Shown here piece by piece: positions 21,672-31,684 of a stretch of DNA of 64,000 nucleotides (position 1 is the stretch's first letter; the number at the start of each line of letters is the position of its first letter). The stretch comes from Pholiota molesta (lineage: Eukaryota; Basidiomycota; Agaricomycetes; Agaricales; Strophariaceae). Location: contig JACGCK010000005.1 of assembly GCA_014925825.1 (NCBI GenBank), positions 1-64,000 on the forward strand. The letters run 5' to 3'. The notes beneath the pieces are model-generated. The model was given only the letters and a program-made list of their open reading frames with translations, did not search any database and was not told where the DNA came from. Position numbers and translations under genes: made by a program.

Positions 21672-21815
21672 ATGGTGTATGTAGAAGTACTCATCATGTA
21701 TAGGCCTACAGAGTACCTTTGTGAGAGTAACATAAATAAATTAGGCATCAGAATAATTTCAACATCTGTACAACATAGAAGACCCCTATAAAGTGCTAGG
21801 TATACAGAGTGTGGT

Positions 21816-23488
21816 TTACGTCATGGGAAGAACAACCTCAACAGGAGCGACTCCAGGCATGGAATCGTTGAGTTTCTCAGCCACCTTCGCCGGGGGTTTT
21901 CCTTTGTCCGCCTTCCTAAACTTGAATCCAAACGAAAAACTGACGCCAGCCGAATCCGACCGCATCTCTGATCGACCGACGCCGCTCTGATGCTCCTCAA
22001 CTGTCCTATGCAGCCCCTCCATCGTCGTCCACGCGCCGGAGTATCCGAGGCCGCCCTTTTCTGGTGCCAGACGGGCACGCGAGTCGTCAAAGATGAGATG
22101 CACAGACGTCAATGCGAAGAGCGCTGGCTGCAGGTTGATAATGTCGCCTTTCACCGCTGGAAGGAGGGCCGCGAACTTCCATCCTTTTGAGAGCAATGCG
22201 TGGTGCGCGCGGTAGTACGCCTCGATGACATGGGAGAAGATGAGCATTGCCGTGGGCGAGAGCACGGGGAAATGGCATTCGCCCCCCGTAAGCGTCTCGA
22301 GCGTCGTGTACACGTCGCCATAGGTCGGCGTTGTCCCAGGATCCGCGATGCAGAACGCCTGCCCACCAATGTCCGGGTTGGTGCTGCCCTCCAGGAGATC
22401 GATGAGTCGTGCTTCATAACACAAATGGGCCGCAGCGCAGTTCTCTACATACGAAAACGACTGCACGACCGAGTTGATCCACGTCGGGTTGTTCTTCCGC
22501 ACAAGATAGGCTCCACAGAGCATATCGCCTCGGGGTCCAAACACGCCATTGCCAGGTCGAATGCAGCCTGTTCGTAGCAGTTCTCTACCGCGTTCGCCCG
22601 TGGGTGTCTTATCCGCAGCCCGCACGAGGCGCTCCGCCCGGATCTTGCTCGCGGCGTAGTTGGAGAAGAAGTCCATATGCTCCTTGGGCAGAATGCTGTC
22701 GTCGTCGTTGATAACCTGCACGAAACGCTTGGGTTGGTCTTCCCAGGGCCAGCGAAGGAAGCGCGTGCTGTGGACGCCGACGGAGCCAGAGGATGTGTAC
22801 ACCAGGACCGTGGCGCCCGCTGCATGCGACGCGTTAATGACGTTTTGCGTACCCAATACATTGACTCTGGTCGACCTATCAAAGAACTCCTCGTGGCGCT
22901 CGTAGAATCGTATGTTTGCAGCGGTGTGGAATACAGTAATTTCCGTTTCGGGTTGTTTGCGAGATGAATTGGGAGGTGTAGGCCAGGGAGCTTTGAAGGC
23001 TGCTTCGAGAGCAGGTCCGTCGGTCATATCCACCTTGATAAACTGCGTACCCTTTGCTAGCGCATCTACAACATCGCGATTTGTTGGTGGACTGAGATCG
23101 AGTAAGCGGATCCGATGAGGTTCTTCTCCGCGTTGCAGTAGCTTCGCCACAATCCAACTTCCAAGGAAACCGCCCTAGATGCGTGACATCCAAGCAACAT
23201 CAGTCATTTCTTCAGTAAATATGCAAGGGATAAACGCACTCCTCCGACCACGATATATCGGCGTCCTGTCCTTGGAGGCAAGTTCTCATTCCTTGATAAA
23301 GGTGGTGAATTGGCCAATCTTTCAGCAGTAGCATGTACATCCTCAGAAGTACACCGTTTGGGTCCAAAGTAAAGCGCACTCGTGGGTGTGGTGGTGAGTG
23401 CGCGGTCGTTCCAACGGATGTAGAGTCTCAGAAGAATGAACAAAACAAGGGCAACAGCAGCCCAACGCCAGATAGCCGTGAATGCCAT
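21816..23488 (-). CDS. Membrane-anchored 3-beta-HSD-type NAD(P)-dependent dehydrogenase
   Basis: Exons 23488-23240 and 23174-21816 with a 65-nt intron; 535 residues. An N-terminal hydrophobic anchor is at residues 7-24. The Rossmann motif VVGGGGFLGS (residues 80-89) is formed across the splice junction. Further extended-SDR signatures are FHTAANI, the serine in VLVYTSSGSVG (about 211) and the catalytic YAASK (Tyr256, Lys260), followed by RPGNGVFGPRGD. This fits the 3-beta-hydroxysteroid dehydrogenase/isomerase family (PF01073), whose members oxidise sterols or related lipids, as in the ERG26 step. The second half diverges from ERG26, so the substrate may be another sterol or a secondary metabolite. 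The gene looks intact. Confidence 0.88.
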
Positions 23489-24059
23489 GTCAGATGGGAT
23501 TGTTGCACCTAGTCACTGAGTGAGATTTACGCAGTGGATCGAAGAGTGTTTTGTAGCTCACAACAAATACTCAGCAAGCCCTCAGCGCAAAGTGGGTCGA
23601 TGTGTTTGATCTAAACAAAGATGGGACAGGATGCCTCGAAATAGCGTTATGCCGGACTGCCTAGAACCGATTGCCGTTCTTGTCCGCCGGGTTCTTGTTT
23701 TGAGCATTCAAGGAGAGCTCTGGTTGAATGATAGATTGATTGATGCTGGATGCTGGGCGCTGAACAAGACGATGGCGTACGTGATTTTGCTGCTTTCTAA
23801 TACGACCAAATATGTGGCGAATTACCCGCGCCTTTTTGACTGAAATCTCAAAGAACCCACTATGAGAATGGGAAGCAGGAGAAAATGATACACAGTTATA
23901 TATATTAAAGCACTCTTGACAAACACCTAGACGCAGATCGAGATTCGACTCCTCTAACTTTTTCCTTACGCTCCCAATGCGTGCATCCGGCCAGGAATCA
24001 TGTTCAGTCACTTCAAGGGGGAGGTGCCCAAAGAATAAGCAAGGATAAGGGTACTAAGA
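23489..24059. other. Spacer, no gene seen
   Basis: Upstream of the dehydrogenase and downstream of the KH-domain gene, both on the minus strand. Short open frames at 23631-23843 and 23661-24011 show no recognisable pattern. Confidence 0.4.
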
Positions 24060-25512
24060 TCATGATGGAGGAGGCGGAGGCGGCGCATCGGATGGCTGGG
24101 CCGCGCCCGCACTGGAAGCATACGCCGCATAATATTGGGCGTATTGTGCCTGTTGACTCGCTTGCCACTCTTTGAACTCCGGTGAGTTTACATCGTAGCC
24201 ATAAGCAGCCCTTCAGAAATAAAAACAATCAGCAAAGCGTATAAAACACAAATTGAGTATAACTGACCAGTAAGCAGCGTAGGCTTCGGTGTCGGATGGT
24301 GCTGGAGGGCCGGCGTTGGCGTATTGGGCAGCGGCGTCTCCAGCAGGCGTACCGGATGGAGGGGGTGGAGGACCTTCTCCGGGAGGAGGTGGAGGAGCAG
24401 GAGCGGATGGCGGTGGAGGAGCGTAACCCTGCTGGAGATGATTAGATAGAATTAAAGAAAAAAGAAAAACCGACACTCACTCCCATGGAACCAGCACTGT
24501 AGGCTGCGTACTGAGCCTGGGCTTGGTGAAGTTCCATTTGCTGTTGTTGAACGAGGACTTGGACTTTCGCGTGCTCTTGACGAACTACAAGTAGGAGATC
24601 CTCTGTTAGTACTTTGGCGCGTGCAACTTGGCCTTCGTCAGGACCACTAGAGCGGAAATTAGTTGTTTTCAGTGAGGTATGTTGAAAATACGAACGTGAT
24701 GTGGATGTATAATGGTACAGGCTCTTCCTGCCCAGTTTCCTGGTCGATGAACCCAGACCCGAGACCTTTTATTTGCACTCTCGTGCTGGTTTCTGCCTGG
24801 ATGTATTTGACGAAGGAACCCGACGGACCAACAACCTTTGCCCTGATATTGAAATTCCGTATTGATTCCAGTCCCACAGGCAGTTTCTCTTCTGGCCATT
24901 TCCGCTGGAAAAGATGTGAGATGGGCAAAGATAAGTTATTCACGAACGCAATGCTTACACGTTCCCTTGTCTTGTCTCCCTTTTCCACCAATGAACCCAT
25001 GTCCAGAGCAATCAACTCATTGACCTTTGCAACAGCCTTATCCAGCATTTCCTTCGTTTGCGCCGAAATATGAATGTACAGAGGAGGATCCTTCTCGGTC
25101 GCCTTCGATCGGTCGGGATACCACACACCCCTAGTGCCTACAGATGCGCCAGTCTCTTCATGAATCTAAAGTACAGTCAGCCTGCATTCTTTCACTACAA
25201 ACATAAAGTACGAACCTGATCCTGGGTGGATCCTCTCGTCAGAAGGTATCGATTCCGAACATCATTGATATCGATGTCATGCGTAAACTCTCCATCGTGT
25301 TGGTCCTTTGAGCCATCGCCCCCAAGAGTTCCACTTGCGAATTGAGCCGCGATTTTAGCAGCAATAGCCGCTGCTGCTGCCGCTGCCTCTGACGCGGACT
25401 TTCCTTCGTCCGTTTTGGCGACTTTTGCAGGTGCAGATGTATCTTCTCCTGGCGCGGGCTGGTCCCACTTTCTTTTGGATGGCTTTGGGGGATCTGGAGA
25501 TGCAGAAGACAT
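24060..25512 (-). CDS. KH-domain RNA-binding protein, KHDC4/BLOM7-like
   Basis: Six exons: 25512-25216, 25165-24959, 24904-24696, 24646-24481, 24431-24268, 24210-24060; 397 residues. The N terminus is Lys/Asp/Ala-rich with an Ala run. Then come the block DINDVRNRYLLTRGSTQDQI (with HEETGASVGTRGVWYP after it) and, near residue 175, a KH-like core FNIRAKVVGPSGSFVKYIQ followed by TRVQIKG. This two-part layout is that of the KHDC4 (BLOM7) family, which in animals associates with the spliceosome. The C-terminal third has Gln/Ala/Tyr repeats and poly-Pro stretches ending in PPPPPPS. The acceptor of exon 5 is ambiguous by one codon (24431 or 24428). Likely a pre-mRNA splicing cofactor, inferred from the family. 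Confidence 0.85.
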
Positions 25513-26315
25513 TTTGGAAGAGGATATTGGATGTTACAGTCAAGTTAACGCCAAAGTCACGGTTAGCTGAGATTCCAATGTTGACACTTGTTTACTTGAC
25601 ACATTTCCCTCGAACTCAACTCGAACTTTACCGTGACTTGAACTCATACACCAGCTTTCGTTCGCAATGCGCATTATCTTTTCTGCCTCATCAGAAACCA
25701 GTTAATCTCTCATTCCTACAAACATCAAGATTAAAGATAATTAATCCTCTTCTCCTGATCATGATCCTGATCCAGACGCGAAAACGATCACCCCCAGGCC
25801 CTGTCATGTCAGGGCCTTAAAATGGCTCTCCCAGCGTTCTCTATCACCTTCCTGTCTTAAATTATGTGGCCACGACTTGATAACGCACACACATCAGCTC
25901 GAGCCCGTCTTGGACCTTTGTTCATTGTTACAACGTCAAAGGCCTTCCATTTACCCGCACGAGCAAGCTGCATAATTTTCAAACCCATTTCTTCAGATCA
26001 ATGGCCAATTACCGAAGGATTGGTAGAACTCGGCCTTCTCTCGCTGCTTCTCCAATTGTTCTGCCGGTCTTGCTTTTGACTCTCAAAATGCGTCTTCTGG
26101 TTCTCACGACTTCTGCTCAACGGTTCTTCTAAAAATAACATTTGGGCCATCATACATATCGCAAGATCCAATAAAACGGCAAGTCCAGTGGCAGGGTGTC
26201 AAGTGTGCTGTTGGTTTGTGATTCCCACAAAGGCCTCTAGCTTTCAGATACCGGACAGTTAAAAGGACGACTAACCATATTTTAAGCTACCAATCACTCT
26301 TCATTCTATAATAAC
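25513..26315. other. Divergent promoter region
   Basis: 803 bp between the start codons of the KH-domain gene (minus) and the AIF-like gene (plus). No supported gene. Both promoters should lie here. Confidence 0.4.
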
Positions 26316-27745
26316 ATGGACGGCCAGCAGATAAAGAAGAGGATCGTCGTCATAGGGGGCGGTGGTGCAGGCGTAGCCAGTGAGTCACGATACTTCAATG
26401 GTCTAATAGGATTTACACTGATTGTAGGATAGTCGTCCGAGGACTGGTCAAAGTACTCGATCCATCGAAACACGAGCTCGTCCTTGTGACAGCTCGTCCT
26501 CAATATACACACCTCCCCGCGGCGCTTCGGGTCCTCATTGACAAAGACGCCCCGATCGATACGCTGTTTATGCCATACGATACAATCTTCGACAAATTTC
26601 CCGGAGAACTGAAAGTCGCGTCCGTATCGTCCATCGACGAGAATAAGACATTGCAAGGAGGCAGAGTCGTCCTGAAAACTGGGGAGCAAATCACATATGA
26701 TGTCCTCGCAGTGGCGACGGGGTCATCATGGCGAGGGTTTATCTCTTTTCCCAGTGAACAGGCGCTGTACGAAGAGCATATACAACTGTGGCGAAACAAA
26801 TTCGCAAAGGCAGAGGACATCGTCATTGTCGGCGGAGGCGCTGTTGGAATTGGTAAGGGCATGACTCTTTTTGCTTTCTGTAAATTGAAAATCATTCTCC
26901 AGAGACTGCTGGAGAGATAAAAGACGTATATCCAGTGAGTCCTTTCCATCTTTCCGAGTCTATATCTGAACATGAACCACAGCAAAAATCAGTCACCATT
27001 GTTCATAGTGAGAAATATCTCATGAATGACATATATCCTCGCAAATTCCGTTTGGACCTCGAACGTCGTCTGCGTTTACGCGGTATAGATCTGATCGTCG
27101 ACGACCTAATTGACGGCCAACCCCGCGTAGATCCCAAGGTACCGCTGAAAACCCGCAATGGAACGTCTGTGAAATGTGATCTCCTGGTGACTACATCCAC
27201 TTTCCACTGCTCTAAGACCTTTTCTAACCATGGTTTTTTTTGAGGTCATGGCGAGGGGAGCAACCCCGAATACTTCCATGTTCAAATTCATTCTTCCAAC
27301 GCCGTTAGGCAGCCATGACTACGTACAAGTTGAATCCACGCTGCAAGTTCGCGGCCACCCCACGATATTTGCAGCTGGCGATATCACTAACATGCTTGAA
27401 GCGAAGCAACTCGCGAAGACGCCTGGCCACGCCGCTGTAGTCGTTGCCAATATCATGAGCTATCTCAAAGAAGAACAGCCACGGAAAGAGTGCAAGCCAG
27501 GCAAAGAAATGATTATCGTGTCTAATGGGCGGGTAAGCTGCGAAATCTATACCGTATTATTTTCGGCACTTTTCGAAAACAAGCTCATTGATTTCATGTA
27601 CACATTATAGAACGGAGGAGCTGCGTACCTCGGAGTACTTTGGGGACTGCGATTCGGAGGGATGTTTAGCAAACTTATAAAATCGCGAGATTTATTCGTT
27701 GGGAACGTTCGAAGGAGTCTAGGAATCTCAGCACATCACAATTGA
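26316..27745 (+). CDS. AIF/AMID-like FAD-dependent pyridine nucleotide-disulfide oxidoreductase
   Basis: Exons 26316-26379, 26433-26852, 26903-26934, 26983-27186, 27245-27532, 27611-27745; 380 residues. Exon 3 is only 32 nt. Motifs in order: FAD-binding IVVIGGGGAG near residue 10, YDVLAVATGSSW, the NAD-binding dinucleotide fold DIVIVGGGAVGIETAGEI (joined across an intron), CDLLVMARGATPNTS and the FAD-closing TIFAAGDITN. This is the arrangement of AIF-like proteins (AIFM2/AMID/FSP1 and fungal homologues), NAD(P)H-linked quinone reductases. No transmembrane helix or clear mitochondrial presequence is seen. The start follows from the first FAD motif. The gene appears intact. Confidence 0.9.
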
Positions 27746-28505
27746 GCCATGTAGCATACGTATGTATAATTGCGAATCATTTCAGCTCAATGACAATCAC
27801 TTTCCAGACTGCCAAGCCTCGTCCCATCCAAGAGCGCTTTGATCCCAACTACCTTCTTGTTATCCCGACCAACCAAGGGTTTCCATCAACATCCCAGCAG
27901 ACCCTCACGTTAAGCTAATAAGTCATCTGAAGTCCTCGTTAATGGTAGGCTCAAGATCGCTTTACAGCTAACTCCGGGAAATCATCAATTGCGAGTTTTT
28001 TCTCTCTCTCCACGAACTTCAGTATACAATACTGATGCACCAAGAGCTCCGCCGACGCCGACTCTGGCGCTATATGGTCTATGTTTGGTCTCACATTGCA
28101 GTTAAATGAGTGGCTTTTGAAGAGCCAGCTGGCGCCCTGATTCGATGATGACATTTTGCCTTGTATTCTTGATAATTGCAAGTCCAGCGAACAAGGAAAC
28201 TCGCACTGATACTGTAAAGACCCAGTCGACGAAGATTTGGCGTCAGGTAGTTGAATCAAAAATTAGGTGACATTGCTTCCTTGCTTTCACTCCGTGTATA
28301 ATTGCATGAATGCCTTTAGGAAGGTCCAACTTCCTTCAATTGGCATGTACTTCTAGTCAAATCAATGTGCCATATGTATAACTTATCAGATATCGTCAAA
28401 CCGCAGTACGTCGGCAGATCAGAGCGCTAGCATCCGAATCCGATTTCAACGCATCTGAAGGAACGCCTGTGAGCTTTCGATTCTACAATTGTCAGAACTT
28501 CAGCC
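27746..28505. other. Spacer, no gene seen
   Basis: 760 bp downstream of the AIF-like gene. A minus-strand open frame at 27951-28259 shows no family pattern and is not supported. Confidence 0.4.
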
Positions 28506-28899
28506 ATGGGTGGCTACGTATGCCTTTTATGCCATGCGCTAGCATAGATAATTGACCTTGAAGTTTGCATATAGGCTAGGCTATCGGCACCTCTTCTGGC
28601 AAGGCGGCCCTCGATGTCATGATATATTTCGACAACTATCTCCCTTCTTTCGAGCAGCATTTAAACCCGTGTCTTAGGGTAGAAAAAAAAAATTCAAGTT
28701 TGAACCCGACGTACTTGGAAGCCCTCAAGCTACTAACGTTTGGACGCCCACAATGCGGAGCCGGCTACCCGAAGAAACGTTCACCGGCAACGACCGAGCG
28801 TCCTTTGCACTTCTTCATCCTGAACCTCACCGTCTAGTCATTAAGTCATTAACCAACCTGGTTCCCCTAGAGCTCAAGCCCTCGGACCTACACGAGTAA
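28506..28899 (+). CDS. Small unknown protein gene (one apparent frameshift)
   Basis: ATG GGT GGC TAC (28506-28517) is followed by a donor GTATGC and a 62-nt intron ending CTAG at 28579. The frame then reads AIGTSSGKAALDVMIYFDNY and on to LLTFGRP near 28750. There the frame must move by one added base to continue as MRSRLPEETFTGNDRASF and end at TAA 28897-28899. With that base the product is 110 residues. The protein-like composition on both sides of the break, the intron and the exact frame arithmetic favour a real gene with a one-base deletion over chance. I do not recognise the family. It could also be a truncated copy of a larger gene. Confidence 0.4.
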
Positions 28900-29124
28900 C
28901 TCAATCTTACAGGTGTCTTACTTATTTACAGCCTGTCCGGCGAGTTCGCAAACGGCCCATCGTGACTCAACCTCGCAGGACGATATCGACCGACTGCCTC
29001 GTCCATTTGCCGGCATCCTTCCATCTAAAATAGCTGTTCTACAACCTAAAATCGAACTACGGGTGGAGTGCGTACAGCTAAATACGAAAGTTTCTCACCA
29101 CAGGTCCCCTACACCGCATCCTCA

Positions 29125-31178
29125 ATGTCTTTCGCCCAACCCATACGACGGCCCATCTCCAACGCCAATACCAGCCCCAGCTGGCTCACTTCAGGCGTGA
29201 ACGTGGGCTCCAGCGCATTCAGCAGTGCGGGGCCCTCGAGCGGCGGCAGCGGGAGCGGGGGCGTCTTCGCCGCGTTCGGTGGCTACACAGGCGCCATGGG
29301 CGCCGGCGGCAGCGGGGGGAGCGGGGACAGCCGCCGCCACGAGCAGGACCTGATCAACGCATACGAGGCGGAGGAGGAGCGCATCATCAACGTGCTCTCG
29401 CGGAAACTCGAGCAGGTGAGTCGGGGGGGTCGTGTCTCGCTCGCTTATGCTTCCCGCGTTGTCGCTAAGCATGCATGCTGCTACGTGCGGCATGGAAAGG
29501 CAGGTTTACAACGGTCCTGATTACGACTTTTTCTGTTTGAATAGCTCCGTGAGGACAAGATCGACCTGGAGAATGCGCTCGAGGCCGAGTCGGAGAGCCA
29601 TGTGAACAGGCTGTCGCGGGAGCTGCAGGCCCTGCGGCAGGCGAATCGCGATCTCGAATCGCAGCTCGCGCAACTTAAGGCGCAACCTGCTTCCAGCGCA
29701 TCCCCAGCGGCCCAGGTTCCCTCTTCCCGGCGCGAGGGTGGCGACGACGATGCGGCGGTTGCTATCGTGGTACCGAGCCTGAGCAACCTCATGCGCGGGC
29801 CGATGCGCGGGCAGAGTACACAGGAGCCGAGCGTCGCGCTGATGTTGGATACTATGCAGCGAGAGAACGAGGCGCTGAGGAATCGTTTGGTGGATACAGA
29901 GCGGGACTACGTGCGCGTATCGCGCCTCAATGAGGTGTATAGGGAGGAGCTGATTGAGCATCGGAGTCGGGTGAGTTGTCAGGCCGCTCTATAGGCTATT
30001 CCTTGCTGACGTCGTTGGTTTTCCAGTTGGGACTGTCGGTAGATAACCTCATTGGCTTGACATCTTCGGACCGAGATCCGTTCGCGCATCCGACGCACCA
30101 CCGTTCGCATTCTTCGTCTGCATCCTCCTCTCCCTCGATACCACTAGTGGCTGGTTATGGATTTACAAGCGCCTCGTCGACTAGCGCGCAACGCCCACAC
30201 TACCCGAGCTCGGTTACCTCAACTAGCACACATGTACCGCAACTTTCGCATTCGCATGGTGTACCTATCCCGCGCCCGCCGTCGCAGATCCACCGTCCAA
30301 CACACGCACATACGAGCTTGACCGTGGGGGCCTCGACACCTCTCTCCACATCACCCTCCTCCGCGTCTGGCTCGTCGTATCCCCCACTCTCTCCCATCTA
30401 CTCCCTCTCCGGCGCCTCGTCCTCCGACTCTTACCTCACCGGTGCCTCAGGTCGCCGGCGCTCAGGGTCGGGCGCGTCGGGCGCAACACCCGCGAGCTTC
30501 GTGAGCGTGTCAACAAACTTGACCAGCCCACCCAGCTCAGCGCCGTTCGGGGGCATGGCCATGTTCGGTCCCGGCGCGTTTGCCGTCCCGCAGCGCGGCC
30601 TGTCTTACCCCTCCGTGCCCCCGCCTTCATTGTCCTCGAGCTTCGGCAGCCCGACGGTATCGTTCCACATGCCGCACCGCGGCGACCGCGACGCGTCCCT
30701 GAGCCCTGTGGAGCCGCTCAGTCGGCGGGGGTCCAATGCAGGGATGGGCGCCGGATCAGGCGCGCCGCAGGGGAGCAGCGCGCGCAGGGGCAGCCACGGC
30801 GGCGGCGGCGAGCGGCGCGTTGCGGAGTCGGGGAGCCTGCGGCGCGCGAGCTTCGACCGGGGCGCGGCGGGTGTCCCGATCGGGGGCAGGGTGGCGGAGA
30901 CGGGGTCTTTGGTGGGGCGCAGCAGGGCGGGGAGTGTGAACCTGGGCTTGGGGCATGGAACGCTTCCGGAGACGGTGGTGGAGGACGACGCGGACGAGGT
31001 GGCGGGCATGGAGTTTTATGCGGATAGCGAGGGCGTGCCGTCAGATAATGAAGGGGTGGAGCCGATGCCGCTAATAGACGAGGAGGGCGGGGTTCTACGG
31101 CCGATCGCGCCCGTAAGGATCGCAAATGGTGGGAAAGGGCTCGAGTCGGAGGGTACCCCATCTGCCAAATCGCGCTGA
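29125..31178 (+). CDS. Coiled-coil protein of SIKE/FGFR1OP2 type with long disordered tail
   Basis: Exons 29125-29415, 29545-29970, 30027-31178; 622 residues. After a Ser/Gly-rich N terminus, residues about 75-240 are a coiled coil containing AYEAEEERIINVLSRKLEQL, REDKIDLENALEAESE and, near residues 205-245, RNRLVDTERDYVRVSRLNEV followed by YREELIEHRSRLGLSVDNLI. That last block resembles the conserved C-terminal coil of the SIKE/FGFR1OP2 family, subunits of the STRIPAK phosphatase-kinase complex. The assignment is by pattern only. The C-terminal 380 residues are Ser/Pro/Gly-rich and probably disordered. Intron 1 is 129 nt, longer than the local norm. An alternative is an unrelated fungal coiled-coil scaffold. 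Confidence 0.75.
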
Positions 31179-31591
31179 TGCGTTGTGAGTGATGAATCGA
31201 ACGAAACGGTGAACTCCTTGTACTATAATTTGCTTTTTTTTTTCTATTTCACTGGTTCGTCTTAAAGACGACGCGCTATGCTCCTCGTCCATGCGTATAT
31301 ATCCTACCGTACCATAAATAAATTGAACTTTAATGCTGGGGAGCGCGGATTCCTGCGCGACCATCAAACACGCGTTACGGAAACGATCACGCCAAGTGTC
31401 TATAAAAGGCTAATGACGGTCATGTGACACCGACGGTGGCAGTGTTTTACGGCAGGACCCCGTGTGCGCGGCGCGCGAAGCAGCGCTGCGATTGGCGGAA
31501 AGGGCCGGTGCCTGGGGTCGTGATGCCGCGTGCCCATTGTTCTCGCCGCCATTGTTCTGGGGCGGGCGGACGGAAGCGGTAACGCGCCGCG

Positions 31592-31598
31592 TGAGTCA
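31592..31598 (+). promoter_or_regulatory. TGAGTCA site (AP-1/Gcn4/Yap1-type bZIP element)
   Basis: A perfect palindromic TGAGTCA lies 23 bp upstream of the TATA-like box and 93 bp upstream of the Hsp20-type start codon. Fungal bZIP stress regulators bind this core. The single copy and its position are suggestive only. Confidence 0.4.
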
Positions 31599-31614
31599 AA
31601 TACGGCCGCGCGCC

Positions 31615-31622
31615 TATAAAAA
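31615..31622 (+). promoter_or_regulatory. TATA box of the Hsp20-type gene
   Basis: TATAAAAA lies 70 bp upstream of the ATG at 31685, a usual distance for an inducible fungal promoter with a short leader. The surrounding sequence is GC-rich, which makes the box stand out. Confidence 0.5.
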
Positions 31623-31684
31623 CAGACTCCATTTGACGTGGCCTTCCTCTTTTCCTTTGTCATTATACCATATCCCTTATACCA

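Larger units (their letters stand above)
31179..31684 (+). other. Promoter-bearing spacer of the Hsp20-type gene
   Basis: 506 bp between the SIKE-like gene and the Hsp20-type gene. The right half is GC-rich and carries a TATA-like box and an AP-1-type site (listed separately). A second ctataaaag lies near 31400. No open frame is supported. Confidence 0.45.
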
